64,000 bases of DNA from Notolepis coatsorum (Eukaryota > Chordata > Actinopteri > Aulopiformes > Paralepididae): positions 122,028,707 to 122,092,706 of the forward strand of contig OZ020592.1 of NCBI GenBank assembly GCA_963971535.1. The letters are read 5' to 3'. Both the position numbers and the translations under genes were made by a program. The first letter of the stretch is position 1; every line of letters starts with the position of its first letter. Shown piece by piece: positions 55,918 to 64,000 of this stretch. The notes under the pieces are model-generated. The model had not been told where the DNA came from. It was given only the letters and a program-made list of their open reading frames with translations, and did not search any database.

Positions 55918-58314
55918 CTCAGGCCCTATAGCTAACAAGGCCTCTGATGCTGGGACCGCCCCGTCGGCCGGCAAGGCCCCTGTGGTTAGCTTAGCCCCTG
56001 TAGCCAATGTAGCTTTGGCAGCTACCCCCTTAGCTCTCTCAACAGACACAGGCCCCATAGCTAACAAAGCCTCCGATGCTGGGACCGCCTCGTCGGCCAG
56101 CAAGGCCCCTGTGGTTAGCTTAGCTCCCGTAGCTTGCACTGCTAGCAGAACCTCTGCCCCCACAGCTAAGTCAAGGTTTTATTCTGTTAGGAGGCTCAGG
56201 GTAGGCTTGTTCTCTACCACTAGCTTACTCCTTCCTGCTACTGCTAGCGAGGCTTATGCAACTGGCAGAAAATTTGGTGATAGAGCAGCCTCTGCAGTAG
56301 CTACCTACCTAGCTGCCCTCGCGTGCACAGGCCCTATAGCTAACGTAGCCCCAGATGCTGGGACCGCCCCTTCGGCCGGCATGGCCTCCGTGGTTAGCAC
56401 AGCCCCTGCCGCTAGTGTAGCCTTGGTAGCTACCACCTCAGTCCAGTCCGCTAGAGCCCCGTCTGCTAGCGTAGCATGCACTTCTAGCAAGTCTCAGAAG
56501 GCTAGCAAAGCTAAGAAGACTAGCATAGTCCTTCCTGCTAGTGCAGCATCTACAGCTAGCACATCCCCCACTGCTAGCAGACTCTCTGCAGCTAGTACTG
56601 CTCCTGCACTTAGCTCAATCCCTGCTAGAGTACTCCAGGTTGCCTATGTAGCCTCTACCACCAGCATGTCTCCCACTGCTAGGACTGCCCCTTCAGCTAG
56701 CAAGGTCAGTTTCCCCACTGCTAGGACTGCCCCATCAGCTAGCAAGGTCAGTCTCCCCGCTGCTAGGACTGCCTCTTCAGCTAGCAAGGTCAGTTTCCCC
56801 ACTGCTAGGACTGCCCCTTCAGCTAGCAAGGTCAGTTTCCCCACTGCTAGGACTGCCCCTTCAGCTAGCAAGGTCAGTCTCCCCGCTGCTAGGACTGCCC
56901 CTTCGGCTAGCAAGGTCAGTCTCCCCGCTGCTAGGACTGCCTCTTCAGCTAGCAAGGTCAGTTTCCCCGCTGCTAGGACTGCCCCTTCAGCTAGCAAGGT
57001 CAGTCTCCCCGCTGCTAGGACTGCCCCTTCAGCTAGCAAGGTCAGTTTCCCGGGAGCCGCCCCGTCGGCTAACCCCTCTGTCTCGTCCGCTAGAGCCCCT
57101 GCTGCTAGCCACCTAGTCCTGTCCGCTAGAGTCCCTACTGCTAGCGCCTTAGCCCCGCCAGCTGGTGTAACCCTAGCAGCTAGCACAGGCCCGGCAGCTA
57201 GCATATCCCAGGTAGCTAACCCAGTTTCTACTGCCAGTTTAGCCCCTGTTAGGGCAACTCTAGCTGTCCCTGTTCCTCCTCCGGCTCCCGGGGAGACCCC
57301 GACATCTGGTCCGGGTCATGCTCCTGTCCCCGGGGAGTCTCCTGCCTCCGGCTCCTCGTCTGGTCCAGCCCGACGCGTGGTCAACGCCATGGTCTGCACC
57401 GAGGTCGATCTGCACCTGGAGAGTCGTCTGGTCCAGTCCTGCACCGTGGTCGACGCCGTGGTCAACGCCGAGGTCTGCACTGGGGTCAATCTGCACCTGG
57501 AGAGTTGTCTGGTCCAGTCCTGCACCGTGGTCGACGCCGTGGTCTGCACCAAGGTCAACGCCGGGAGGGGCTCCCATCCGGGGCCCCGCGCCCGGTCCCA
57601 AGATCTCCACCTGGAGTGGTCCCCGTCCGGGGTCCTGCTCTGGGGTCGTCGCCTCCGCCCTTCATCTCCGGGCCCCCTCGTTCGGTCCCGGGGTCTGCAC
57701 CCGGAGTGGTCCCCGTCCGGGGTCCTGCTCTGGAGTTGTTGCCCTCGCCCCTTTGTTCCGGGCCTCCTCACCGGGCCCCTGCCAGAGTGCCTGGCCTCCG
57801 CCGTTGGGCTCCTGTCCCTGTCTCCAGCCCCCCTCACCGGGCCCCTGTCCCCGTCTCCGGCCCCCCTCGCCGGGTCCCTGTCCCCGTCTCCAGCCTCCCT
57901 CTCCGGGCCTCTGTCCCTGTCTCCAGCCTCCCTCTCCGGGCCCCTGTCCCCGTCTACAGCCCCCCTCACCGGGTCCCTGTCCCCGTCTCCAGCCCCCCTC
58001 ACCGGGCCCCTGTCCCCGTCTCCAGCCCCCCTCACCGGTCCTCTGTCCCCGTCTCCAGCCCCCCTCTCCGGGCCTCTGTCCCTGTCTCTAGCCCGCCTCT
58101 CCGGGCCTCTGTCTCTGTCCCCCTCTCCAGTGCCCCTGGTCCCGTGTCCTGTGCGCCCTTCTCCGGGATCCCCTCTGGTCCTGTTCCCCGGCCCCCCGGC
58201 TCCAGTTTTCCGTGTCCTCGTCCCCAGTTTTTTCCGGGGTCTCTGCCCTTCGCCCTGCCTGTCTCTGGACGGTCTTATGGGTCGTCTGGGAGCCTCCCCT
58301 TCAGGGGGGGGTAC
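55918..58314 (+). pseudogene. Gypsy-like interior: long repetitive Ala/Ser/Pro-rich region (fossil)
   Basis: A long stretch without stops on plus reads first as Ala/Ser/Thr/Val with GPIANKASDAGTASSASKAP-like repeats, then nine 14-residue repeats (56671-57050), then Pro/Ser/Gly/Leu-rich repeats ([11 protein letters not shown]) up to the purine tract before the right LTR. No conserved domain is visible; there is no protease, reverse transcriptase or integrase. Antisense and other frames are also open because of composition. Whether it was ever a protein is unknown. Confidence 0.5.
56671..57050 (+). repeat. 42-bp minisatellite (ARTAPSASKVSFPT units)
   Basis: Nine tandem 42-bp units, GCTAGGACTGCCCCTTCAGC plus TAGCAAGGTCAGTTTCCCC-type remainder, with alternating F/L and T/A variants. 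Confidence 0.93.
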
Positions 58315-58966
58315 TGTCATAATCTGAACTATCTGGACACAGACAATACTCCACCCTCTGGCGCTCTGTTTGCGGTACTGCAGGAGTGCCTACTCTGGAG
58401 ATTATTGAATGTGTGTATTAATGTGTTCCCCTTGTATTTGTTATCGGTCCTGTGTGCTCCCCAGTATGTTCAGATGTCTGCCTATTAGTCTAGTGTCCTT
58501 GTATTCATTGTATTATGTGTCCCTATTATCCCTGTTATTGTTAGTGTCTAGTCTTGTCCCCTCTGTGTATTCATGTTCCTGTGTGTATCCATATTCATGT
58601 TCCTCTCTTCTCCAGCTGTTCCTGTTTAGTAATCAGTGTGATTAGTCCTCCTATATATTCTGTGCTGTCCTGTTACTTCCCTGTCGGTTTGTAAACGTAT
58701 CTTGTGTCGTCCGTTGTTGTCAGAACATTATTATACCATTGTGGTTGTGATTCAGCACCCTTCCGTGTTGTCTCTAATTCGTACCCTTTGTTATATAATC
58801 ATTATCTGCCAGCTTAGGCTGTGGTACTCGTCTTTATTGTTTTGTTGTAGTTGTACTCCAAAGAAGTGAAGTAAAGCCTCTTCTCAACTACACCCCGCTT
58901 GTGTCCTGCCTCTCTCTCATTCCTGTATTGCGCCTGGGTCCACACACCAACAACCAGATTCTTACA
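58315..58966 (+). repeat. Gypsy-like right LTR
   Basis: 652 bp, TGTCATAATC...GATTCTTACA, preceded by CAGGGGGGGGTAC and followed by target duplication GTGGT. Confidence 0.93.
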
Positions 58967-58971
58967 GTGGT

Positions 58972-59803
58972 AGGGTTTTGCATGAACAATATTACATCGT
59001 CCGTATATAAACTAATATGATGCTGTGTGCCCTTAATTGAGATCGGCTCTATGGACTGGGACTGTCTTATATACTGTGCCAAAGGCTCTAGGGATAGAGC
59101 AAATAGTCCGGGACTAAGAGGACAACCCTGTCTGGATGAGCGCGACACAGGGAAGTGTGGGGAGATGAATTTACCTGTTAAAATCATGGCCGATGGATCT
59201 GTGTATAGTACTTTGATCATAATAATGAATCCTTCTCCTAACCCCATCCTTCCAAGTACTGCCCATAAATAAGACCATTCCAACCTGTCAAAGGCCTTCA
59301 TCGCATCCAAGGATAATACAGCTGTAGGAGGCGCGGCTTCCTTGCTGGAATCTATCACATGCAGTAACCGTCTAATATTATCCGTGATCAGGCGGCCTCT
59401 TATGAGATGAACTAAAGATGTCATATACTTTTGAAGTCGGATGGCTAGTACCTTAGCGTACAGCTTGAGATCGGTTCTGAGGAGGCTTAAGGGTCTATAA
59501 CTACCGCATTCAGTGGGGTCTTTGTCTTTTTTAAGGAGGACAGATATGAGTGCCATATTAACGTCCCTGGAGAAGTTCCCCTCTTTGATTGAGTATAAAA
59601 TCATATCAAGTAATAGGGGTCCAATTACATCCCAACATGAGAGGTACAGTTCTGGTGGAATACCATCCCAACCAGAGGCCTTACCACTTTGCAATTCAGA
59701 TATAGCCTCCCTAAGTTCCTCTAGTGTAATAGGTGCATCTAACTGTTTAGCGTCTTCCTCTGAAAGTTTAGGTAAGTTAATTTGATCAAGAAATGTATCC
59801 AGT
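58972..59803 (-). pseudogene. L1-like ORF2 reverse transcriptase, first part (copy B)
   Basis: Reads [80 protein letters not shown] (motif A Asp), [20 protein letters not shown] (motif B') and [17 protein letters not shown], where the usual YADD is YTDD. The frame is open throughout this piece. It is cut by the LTR element after NPTT and resumes at 42033. Compared with the plus-strand LINE ([17 protein letters not shown]), it is a distinct subfamily. Confidence 0.87.
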
Positions 59804-60303
59804 TTATTATTCAAGTTCAAGTTTCAAGTTTCTTTAATAGTTGTCATACAGAAGTACAGAATACTTTTATACAAAATGCTTCTTACTGTTGCGCTCCAGA
59901 GACTGTGCAAGACATGATAAGTATGAAATAAAATAACATAGTAAAATTAGAAGTAAAAAAATGAGGTCACAGTGTTCAGTTTAGACATATGTACAATGTT
60001 CGATGCAGAATAGACGTAGTTACCATACAATATACAATACTGTGCAGTGTACTAATATACAATACTATATAGTGCAAGGCAGAAATGGGACGAGGTGCAA
60101 TTTAGGTACAATTCACAGTAGGTGTACGAGTTGTAGTGCAAATCCTTTAACAATAAATATAAAGTGTAAGTGTGTTTGTGTGATCTAAAGTGTGGAGAGT
60201 GGGTGCTGCAGTGTGTTGTTTGTTTGAGTGAGTGTGTGCGTGTGGGTGTGTGTGCTGTGTGCATTTGATGGTTGTTGCATAGTGATTATTGTTCGTTTAG
60301 CGA

Positions 60304-61698
60304 TTATTGTTCGTTTAGCAGCCTGATGGCCTGGGGATAGAAGCTTCTTCTGAGTCTTTCTGTGCTCGCCTTAAGACTCCGGTATCGCTTGCCTGACCGC
60401 AGCAGTTCAAAGAGGCAGTTGTTCGGGTGGCTCGAGTCCTTAATAATTCTCTTAGCCTTCCCCTTGCACCGCTTGTTGTAAATGTTCTGGAGGGTGGGAA
60501 GCCCCCCTCCAATTGTGCGTTCGGCTGAACGTGTCACTCTTTGTAGTCTGCTACGGTCTTGTGCAGTGCTATTCCCAAACCAGGAGGTGATGTTGCCGGT
60601 CAGTATGCTCTCTATTGTACATGAGTAGAAGTTCCTAAGGATCTTCTGACTGACTTGGAACTTCCTTAGGCGCCTGAGGAAGTAGAGGCGTTGTCGTGCC
60701 TTCTTCACAACACTGTCAATGTGTGTGGTCCATGTCAAGTCCTCGGATATGTGGGCTCCGAGGTACTTGAAACTGTTCACTCTCTCAACCGGTGCCCCGT
60801 CGATGCTGAGGGGGCTGTAGTCCTTGACCCCCGACCTCCTGAAGTCCACAATCATCTCTTTTGTTTTGCTGACGTTCAGGGAGAGGCAGTTCTCCTGACA
60901 CCACTGTGACAGGTTCTCTACCTCTTCCAGGTAGGCCCTTTCGTCGTTGGCAGAGATCAGGCCCACCACTACTGTGTCATCAGCAAATTTGATGATGGTG
61001 TTGTTGTTCCGCTGTGCTACGCAGTCATGTGTGTACAGGGAGTAGAGGAGGGGGCTCAGAACACAGCCCTGGGGGGCCCCTATGTTGAGCGTGATGGATG
61101 AGGAGGTGCAGTTGCCGGCTCTTACCACCTGGGGTCTGCCCGTCAGGAAGTCCAAGACCCACTGGCAGAGGTCATAGTTCAAGCCCAGGTCCCTGAGCTT
61201 GGCTATGAGTTTGGAGGGGACTATGGTATTGAATGCTGAGCTGTAGTCATTGAACAGCATTCTCACATAGTTCCCCTGCCTCTTGTCCAGGTGTGATGCT
61301 GCTGTGTGCAGCACATGGGCTATGGCGTCCTCCGTGGACCTGTTGGGGCGATATGCAAATTGCAGAGGGTCCAGGTTGATGGGGAGGGAGGAACAGATGT
61401 AGCCCTTCACTAGCTTCTCAAAGCACTTCATGGCTATGGAGGTGAGGGCTACAGGGCGGTAGTCGTTGAGGCAAGCGGGCGTAGATTTTTTGGGTACAGG
61501 GATGATGGTGGACTTCTTCAGACAGGTGGGGATGACAGCCTGTTCCAAGGACAGGTTGAAGATGTCAGTGAATACCGGGGCCAGTTGGTCGGCACAGACT
61601 TTTAGGACGCGGCCGGGGATGCCGTCCGGTCCTGCTGCCTTCCTGATATTCACTTTTTTAAAGATCCGTCTCACCTCATGCTCTGTTACCCTGAACAC
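60304..61698 (-). CDS. L2 LINE reverse transcriptase (ORF2)
   Basis: Open frame of 464 residues: [20 protein letters not shown] (motif 0/1), [40 protein letters not shown] (motif A, Asp present), [20 protein letters not shown] (motif B'), [20 protein letters not shown] (FADD), [20 protein letters not shown], and the tail [20 protein letters not shown] ... IRLLNEQ. All catalytic motifs are present. The upstream linker (61709-62119) is in another frame across a homopolymer C run, so the true ORF2 probably continued upstream. It belongs to the same clade as 45019-46359 but a different subfamily (different 3' tail repeat). Confidence 0.9.
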   Translation of the reverse strand: MFRVTEHEVRRIFKKVNIRKAAGPDGIPGRVLKVCADQLAPVFTDIFNLSLEQAVIPTCLKKSTIIPVPKKSTPACLNDYRPVALTSIAMKCFEKLVKGYICSSLPINLDPLQFAYRPNRSTEDAIAHVLHTAASHLDKRQGNYVRMLFNDYSSAFNTIVPSKLIAKLRDLGLNYDLCQWVLDFLTGRPQVVRAGNCTSSSITLNIGAPQGCVLSPLLYSLYTHDCVAQRNNNTIIKFADDTVVVGLISANDERAYLEEVENLSQWCQENCLSLNVSKTKEMIVDFRRSGVKDYSPLSIDGAPVERVNSFKYLGAHISEDLTWTTHIDSVVKKARQRLYFLRRLRKFQVSQKILRNFYSCTIESILTGNITSWFGNSTAQDRSRLQRVTRSAERTIGGGLPTLQNIYNKRCKGKAKRIIKDSSHPNNCLFELLRSGKRYRSLKASTERLRRSFYPQAIRLLNEQ

Positions 61699-61708
61699 TG
61701 AGTCTCCA

Positions 61709-62119
61709 TCAGCAGACCCCCCCCCCCCCCATTGCCGTGGTTTGTAGGCTGGTGTTGTTATTCACAGCCTCAAACCTCGCATAGAAGGAATTGAGATCAT
61801 TTGCTAAGGAGATGTCACTGTTCAGTTTGAGGGGGGTGCCTTTGTAGTCTGTCATTGTTCTGAGGCCCTGCCACATGCCTCTAGAGTCAGCCTGTTCAAA
61901 CTGAAGTTCAACTTTATCCCTGTAACGCCGTTTTGCCTCTATTACTGCTCTCCTGACGTTGTATCTTGCCATCTTGTGTTCTTCCATGTTGCCTGTCACC
62001 AGCCCGGTGTTGTATGCTGATGTGCGCACTTTCAGAGCCTCACGGACGGATTTGTCTACCCAGGGCTTTTGATTTGGGTAGATTTTAATTTTGGTGGAGG
62101 GGATTGTTTCTTCTACCAT
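61709..62119 (-). pseudogene. L2 ORF2 linker between endonuclease and reverse transcriptase
   Basis: STKIKIYPNQKPWVDKSVRE, LKVRTSAYNTGLVTGNMEEH, KRRYRDKVELQFEQADSRGM and WQGLRTMTDYKGTP are the conserved NQKPW ... WQGL-TITDYK segment that precedes the L2 reverse transcriptase. It is shifted against the downstream frame near 61718-61730, in a C homopolymer, either a real change or a sequencing-type error. Confidence 0.85.
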
Positions 62120-62177
62120 AGTACAGTATTCGTTAATATTGGCTGTGTTATCACGGAATACACTCCAGTCTTATTAT

Positions 62178-62557
62178 GATCGAAAACCACTTCTGACTTG
62201 TACAGGTTGGAGTAAAACGTACTGAAAGTCTTGTTGATTTTTTTGGGGTCTGTAATAACAATTAATTTGAGACTCCAATTGACACGAGTAGTTGCGTTGT
62301 AAAGAGGAGAACAACAACGAGTGAAGCGTTTCCAGCTCTACCAATTTGGATTGACGTTTTTTGCGGAGGTTGGAGGCAAAGACAGTAGTGTTTCCCTTGA
62401 TAAAACTCTTTACCAATATCCATAACATCCTGGGGTCTTGTACCGAACCCGCATTAATCTGCAGGAATTCATTTAGTTTATTTTTGAATTGTAGATTGAA
62501 TTCAGTGTTTTTCAACAGTGTCGAGTTAAAACGCCATCTTGGGGCTCGGGCTGTCAT
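62178..62557 (-). pseudogene. L1-like ORF2 linker (copy B, 5'-most piece)
   Basis: RAPRWRFNSTLLKNTEFNLQ, FKNKLNEFLQINAGS, MLWILVKSFIKGNTTVFASN and LRKKRQSKLVELETLHSLLF match the segment after the endonuclease in L1-like ORF2 (compare the FWRFNSHLLSEPEFKDFI stretch near 19050 in the plus-strand LINE). Upstream of about 62590 no endonuclease is found. Confidence 0.8.
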
Positions 62558-62658
62558 TCTACTGAATGAGCCTGTCGTAAATTAATTGAATCAAAAATGT
62601 ACAATAGTGCTAAGTAATGAATTTAAGAGACAGCATCTCTAAGGAAAATAGGATTCAG

Positions 62659-64000
62659 TGTAATACCCTGGCTGGTTAATAATAGACTTGGGACGAGGGG
62701 CAGATATTCTGGTGACATCCAACAAAGTGGTTTGCTAAAGTCATAAACGAAGTCCCTCCACTATATGCTAATGATAGAACTGAAGGTTGTGGGTGATCAG
62801 TTCAAAGATAGACCAGAGCATTTGTGCAAACCTTCCCCCCTGTTACAGTTGGAACCTTCTGGTCACATTACTTAAACAAGAACCAACAGACAGGAAGGTC
62901 GGAGGGCGTTTAGGGCCGTCAGCAGGGCCGTAAGAGGAAATAGCAGAGCACAGCTGTGTAGAGATTAAGTATTTAGATTAGGAAGCAAAAGACTAAACTC
63001 CAAAAACTATAAAGAATTATTAATTAAAAGATAAAGTAGAGAACAAATCAAGACAGTACAAGCACAATGACACTAAAGAGGAGACTAATTGATCACTGTT
63101 AAAGGGAAAAACCACAGAGGTTCCTCTCAAATTTGGAGAAAACATATCATTGTTACATAAATAGAATTCTAGTTAATTTAGGAAATAATAGTTAAAGACC
63201 ATTACCAGCGAGAGACTAAATTAAATAACACAGGATTTAGAAACTTAAAATAAGACAAAGTAAGATTAAAACAAACTGTTATCCTTTCTCCTAAAACATT
63301 AATTAGATAATAGAGTTTTGCATCAAACATTATATAAGGAAACTGTGGCCAAAATGATCTAAATCTGAATTATACTATAAGATTTAGATAGTCTAGCACA
63401 ATCTGGAATGGAACAGTAAAACAGTAAAAAAGCATTTAGCAAAGTAGAGTGTGTTCATTTAGTAAAAATGCTAAATACTATGAAATGAAAATGGGTGATC
63501 CTGATGTAAACTTTTGAAAGAGGGATTTTGCTAATCTAAATCCCTTTGGCAAAGTGGTGTGCTTGTGCTGTGTTATAACCATTCTGCAATCTGTTAAACA
63601 AAAGTATTCACTCATATATTTTGATCAAACAAGAACTGTGTAGTCTTTGAAAAAACAGGCCCGAAATAAGTTACTTCACCTCCCTATTTGGAGAGGGAGA
63701 CAGTCTCCTAGAGTGGTAAACCAATCACATTGGAGTCCTTGGCATGTGACATCACATCTCAAGGACTCGATCAATGGGGGAGGGGTTGTTCTAGTCCATA
63801 TATTTACCACAGATCTGAGACCTGAAAAAAACCACCACGGAGGCCAGGAGCAGACCACGAGGACGAAACGGAGAAAGCATCTTGAGACGACCCCCAAAAC
63901 CTACGCTGAAAACTATCCAATCGAGACGTGCTGCAGACGCTGATTAGACATAGAAAAGTTGACAAGAACTTTAAGCTGTTTGGATCTTCCAATAAAACAA
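62659..64000 (+). mobile_element. Candidate LTR or LTR-like sequence cut by window end
   Basis: Begins TGTAATACCCTGGCTGG. Near 63718-63810 it has AACCAATCACATTGG (CCAAT box) and TCCATATATTTACC (TATA-like), and near the window end CTTCCAATAAAACAA (poly(A) signal). This promoter-plus-signal layout suits a long LTR, but the end and a partner are outside the window. It also carries the cassette at 63478-63605 shared with 51750 and 54733. Tentative. Confidence 0.3.

Larger units (their letters stand above)
42039..58966 (+). mobile_element. Gypsy-like LTR retrotransposon fossil without pol, 5-bp target duplication
   Basis: LTRs begin TGTCATAATCTGAAC and end GATTCTTACA. GTGGT flanks the whole element (42034-42038 and 58967-58971). 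Left LTR: 42039-42139 plus 52519-53077, split by a BEL/Pao element. Right LTR: 58315-58966. A purine-rich tract (CAGGGGGGGGTAC) precedes the right LTR, as in Ty3/Gypsy elements of fish. The interior starts near a TTGGACCCAGCA sequence and a gag-like segment (53100-53560) but shows no protease, reverse transcriptase or integrase. It looks non-autonomous and is broken by at least two insertions. By eye the LTRs differ at about two bases and one small length change, so insertion was recent. Confidence 0.82.
59811..62170 (-). mobile_element. L2-type LINE inserted in the minus-strand L1-like element
   Basis: 3' end at the plus-strand TTCAAGTTCAAGTTTCAAG tail; TTATTAT occurs at both edges (59804-59810, 62171-62177), a good target duplication. 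It contains the post-endonuclease linker (61709-62119) and the reverse transcriptase (60304-61698). The 5' end is truncated before the linker. A C run at 61718-61730 lies where the two frames part. Confidence 0.87.
40105..62590 (-). mobile_element. Minus-strand L1/Tx1-like LINE, split by two large insertions
   Basis: Pieces of one L1-like ORF2 lie in order on the minus strand: a post-endonuclease linker (62178-62557), reverse transcriptase (58972-59803), its continuation (41467-42033) and the C-terminal part (40402-41466), then a 3' UTR with a G-rich block (C-rich on plus at 40321-40345). The gaps are an L2 LINE (59811-62170) and an LTR element (42039-58966). Removing them rejoins NPTT|TSLPHLLKVIDDF at the LTR site. 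The 5' part with ORF1 and endonuclease is absent, so it was 5'-truncated on insertion. Confidence 0.87.

Noticed and set aside
57316-58320. Overlapping long frames on both strands near the right Gypsy-like LTR
   Set aside because: Low-complexity Pro/Ser/Gly/Arg translations of repeated GC-rich sequence; no domain supports any one frame.

Overview
The window is vertebrate nuclear DNA, almost certainly from a ray-finned (teleost) fish. The evidence is an intron-split gene that matches the C-terminal part of ERCC6L2, together with V-SINEs, L2 and L1/Tx1-like LINEs, hAT elements, BEL/Pao and Gypsy-like LTR elements, and a very heavy load of micro- and minisatellites. There are no prokaryotic operons, no CRISPR array and no standard RNA gene; the only tRNA-like sequence is in SINE heads.

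Region 1 (1-28.8 kb) is the 3' half of ercc6l2 on the plus strand. Four coding exons are visible (1802-2933, 10484-10638, 11507-11679, 26631-28134). Their phases are mutually consistent (1, 0, 2) and are followed by a 3' UTR with AATAAA at 28780. The helicase part lies upstream of the window. The introns are packed with repeats: an 11-bp satellite with a LINE inserted in it, a 42-bp minisatellite grown out of a LINE ORF end, a 26-bp minisatellite, two hAT-derived elements sharing a core, V-SINEs, and an L1-like LINE (about 14.35-24.23 kb) with an ORF1, a broken ORF2 and three later insertions. A third hAT element (24649-26377, 8-bp target duplication) lies in intron 3 and carries a piggyBac-like piece.

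Region 2 (28.8-40.1 kb) is intergenic. It holds a second copy of the piggyBac-like repeat, hAT MITEs, a 16-bp minisatellite, a 3.9-kb homopurine/homopyrimidine 20-bp minisatellite, a 19-bp minisatellite and CT-rich tracts. Two short non-repetitive islands (about 36.3-36.5 and 38.42-38.87 kb) are rich in homeodomain-type sites and could be regulatory.

Region 3 (40.1-62.6 kb) is a nested stack of mobile elements. A minus-strand L1-like LINE is interrupted by an L2 LINE (59811-62170) and by a Gypsy-like LTR element with no visible pol (42039-58966, 5-bp target duplication). The left LTR of the Gypsy-like element is itself interrupted by a BEL/Pao fossil (42140-52518). The BEL element carries another L2 LINE and, in one of its LTRs, a terminal-inverted-repeat DNA transposon. 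The Gypsy-like interior also holds a separate TIR element and an apparently identical 267-bp piece of the BEL gag region. LTR pairs differ at only a few positions by eye, so the stack is recent. Region 4 (62.6-64 kb) may be the start of another LTR, cut off by the window edge.

All readings are by eye. Repeat family names rest on terminal motifs, target duplications and protein motifs, not on a database search.
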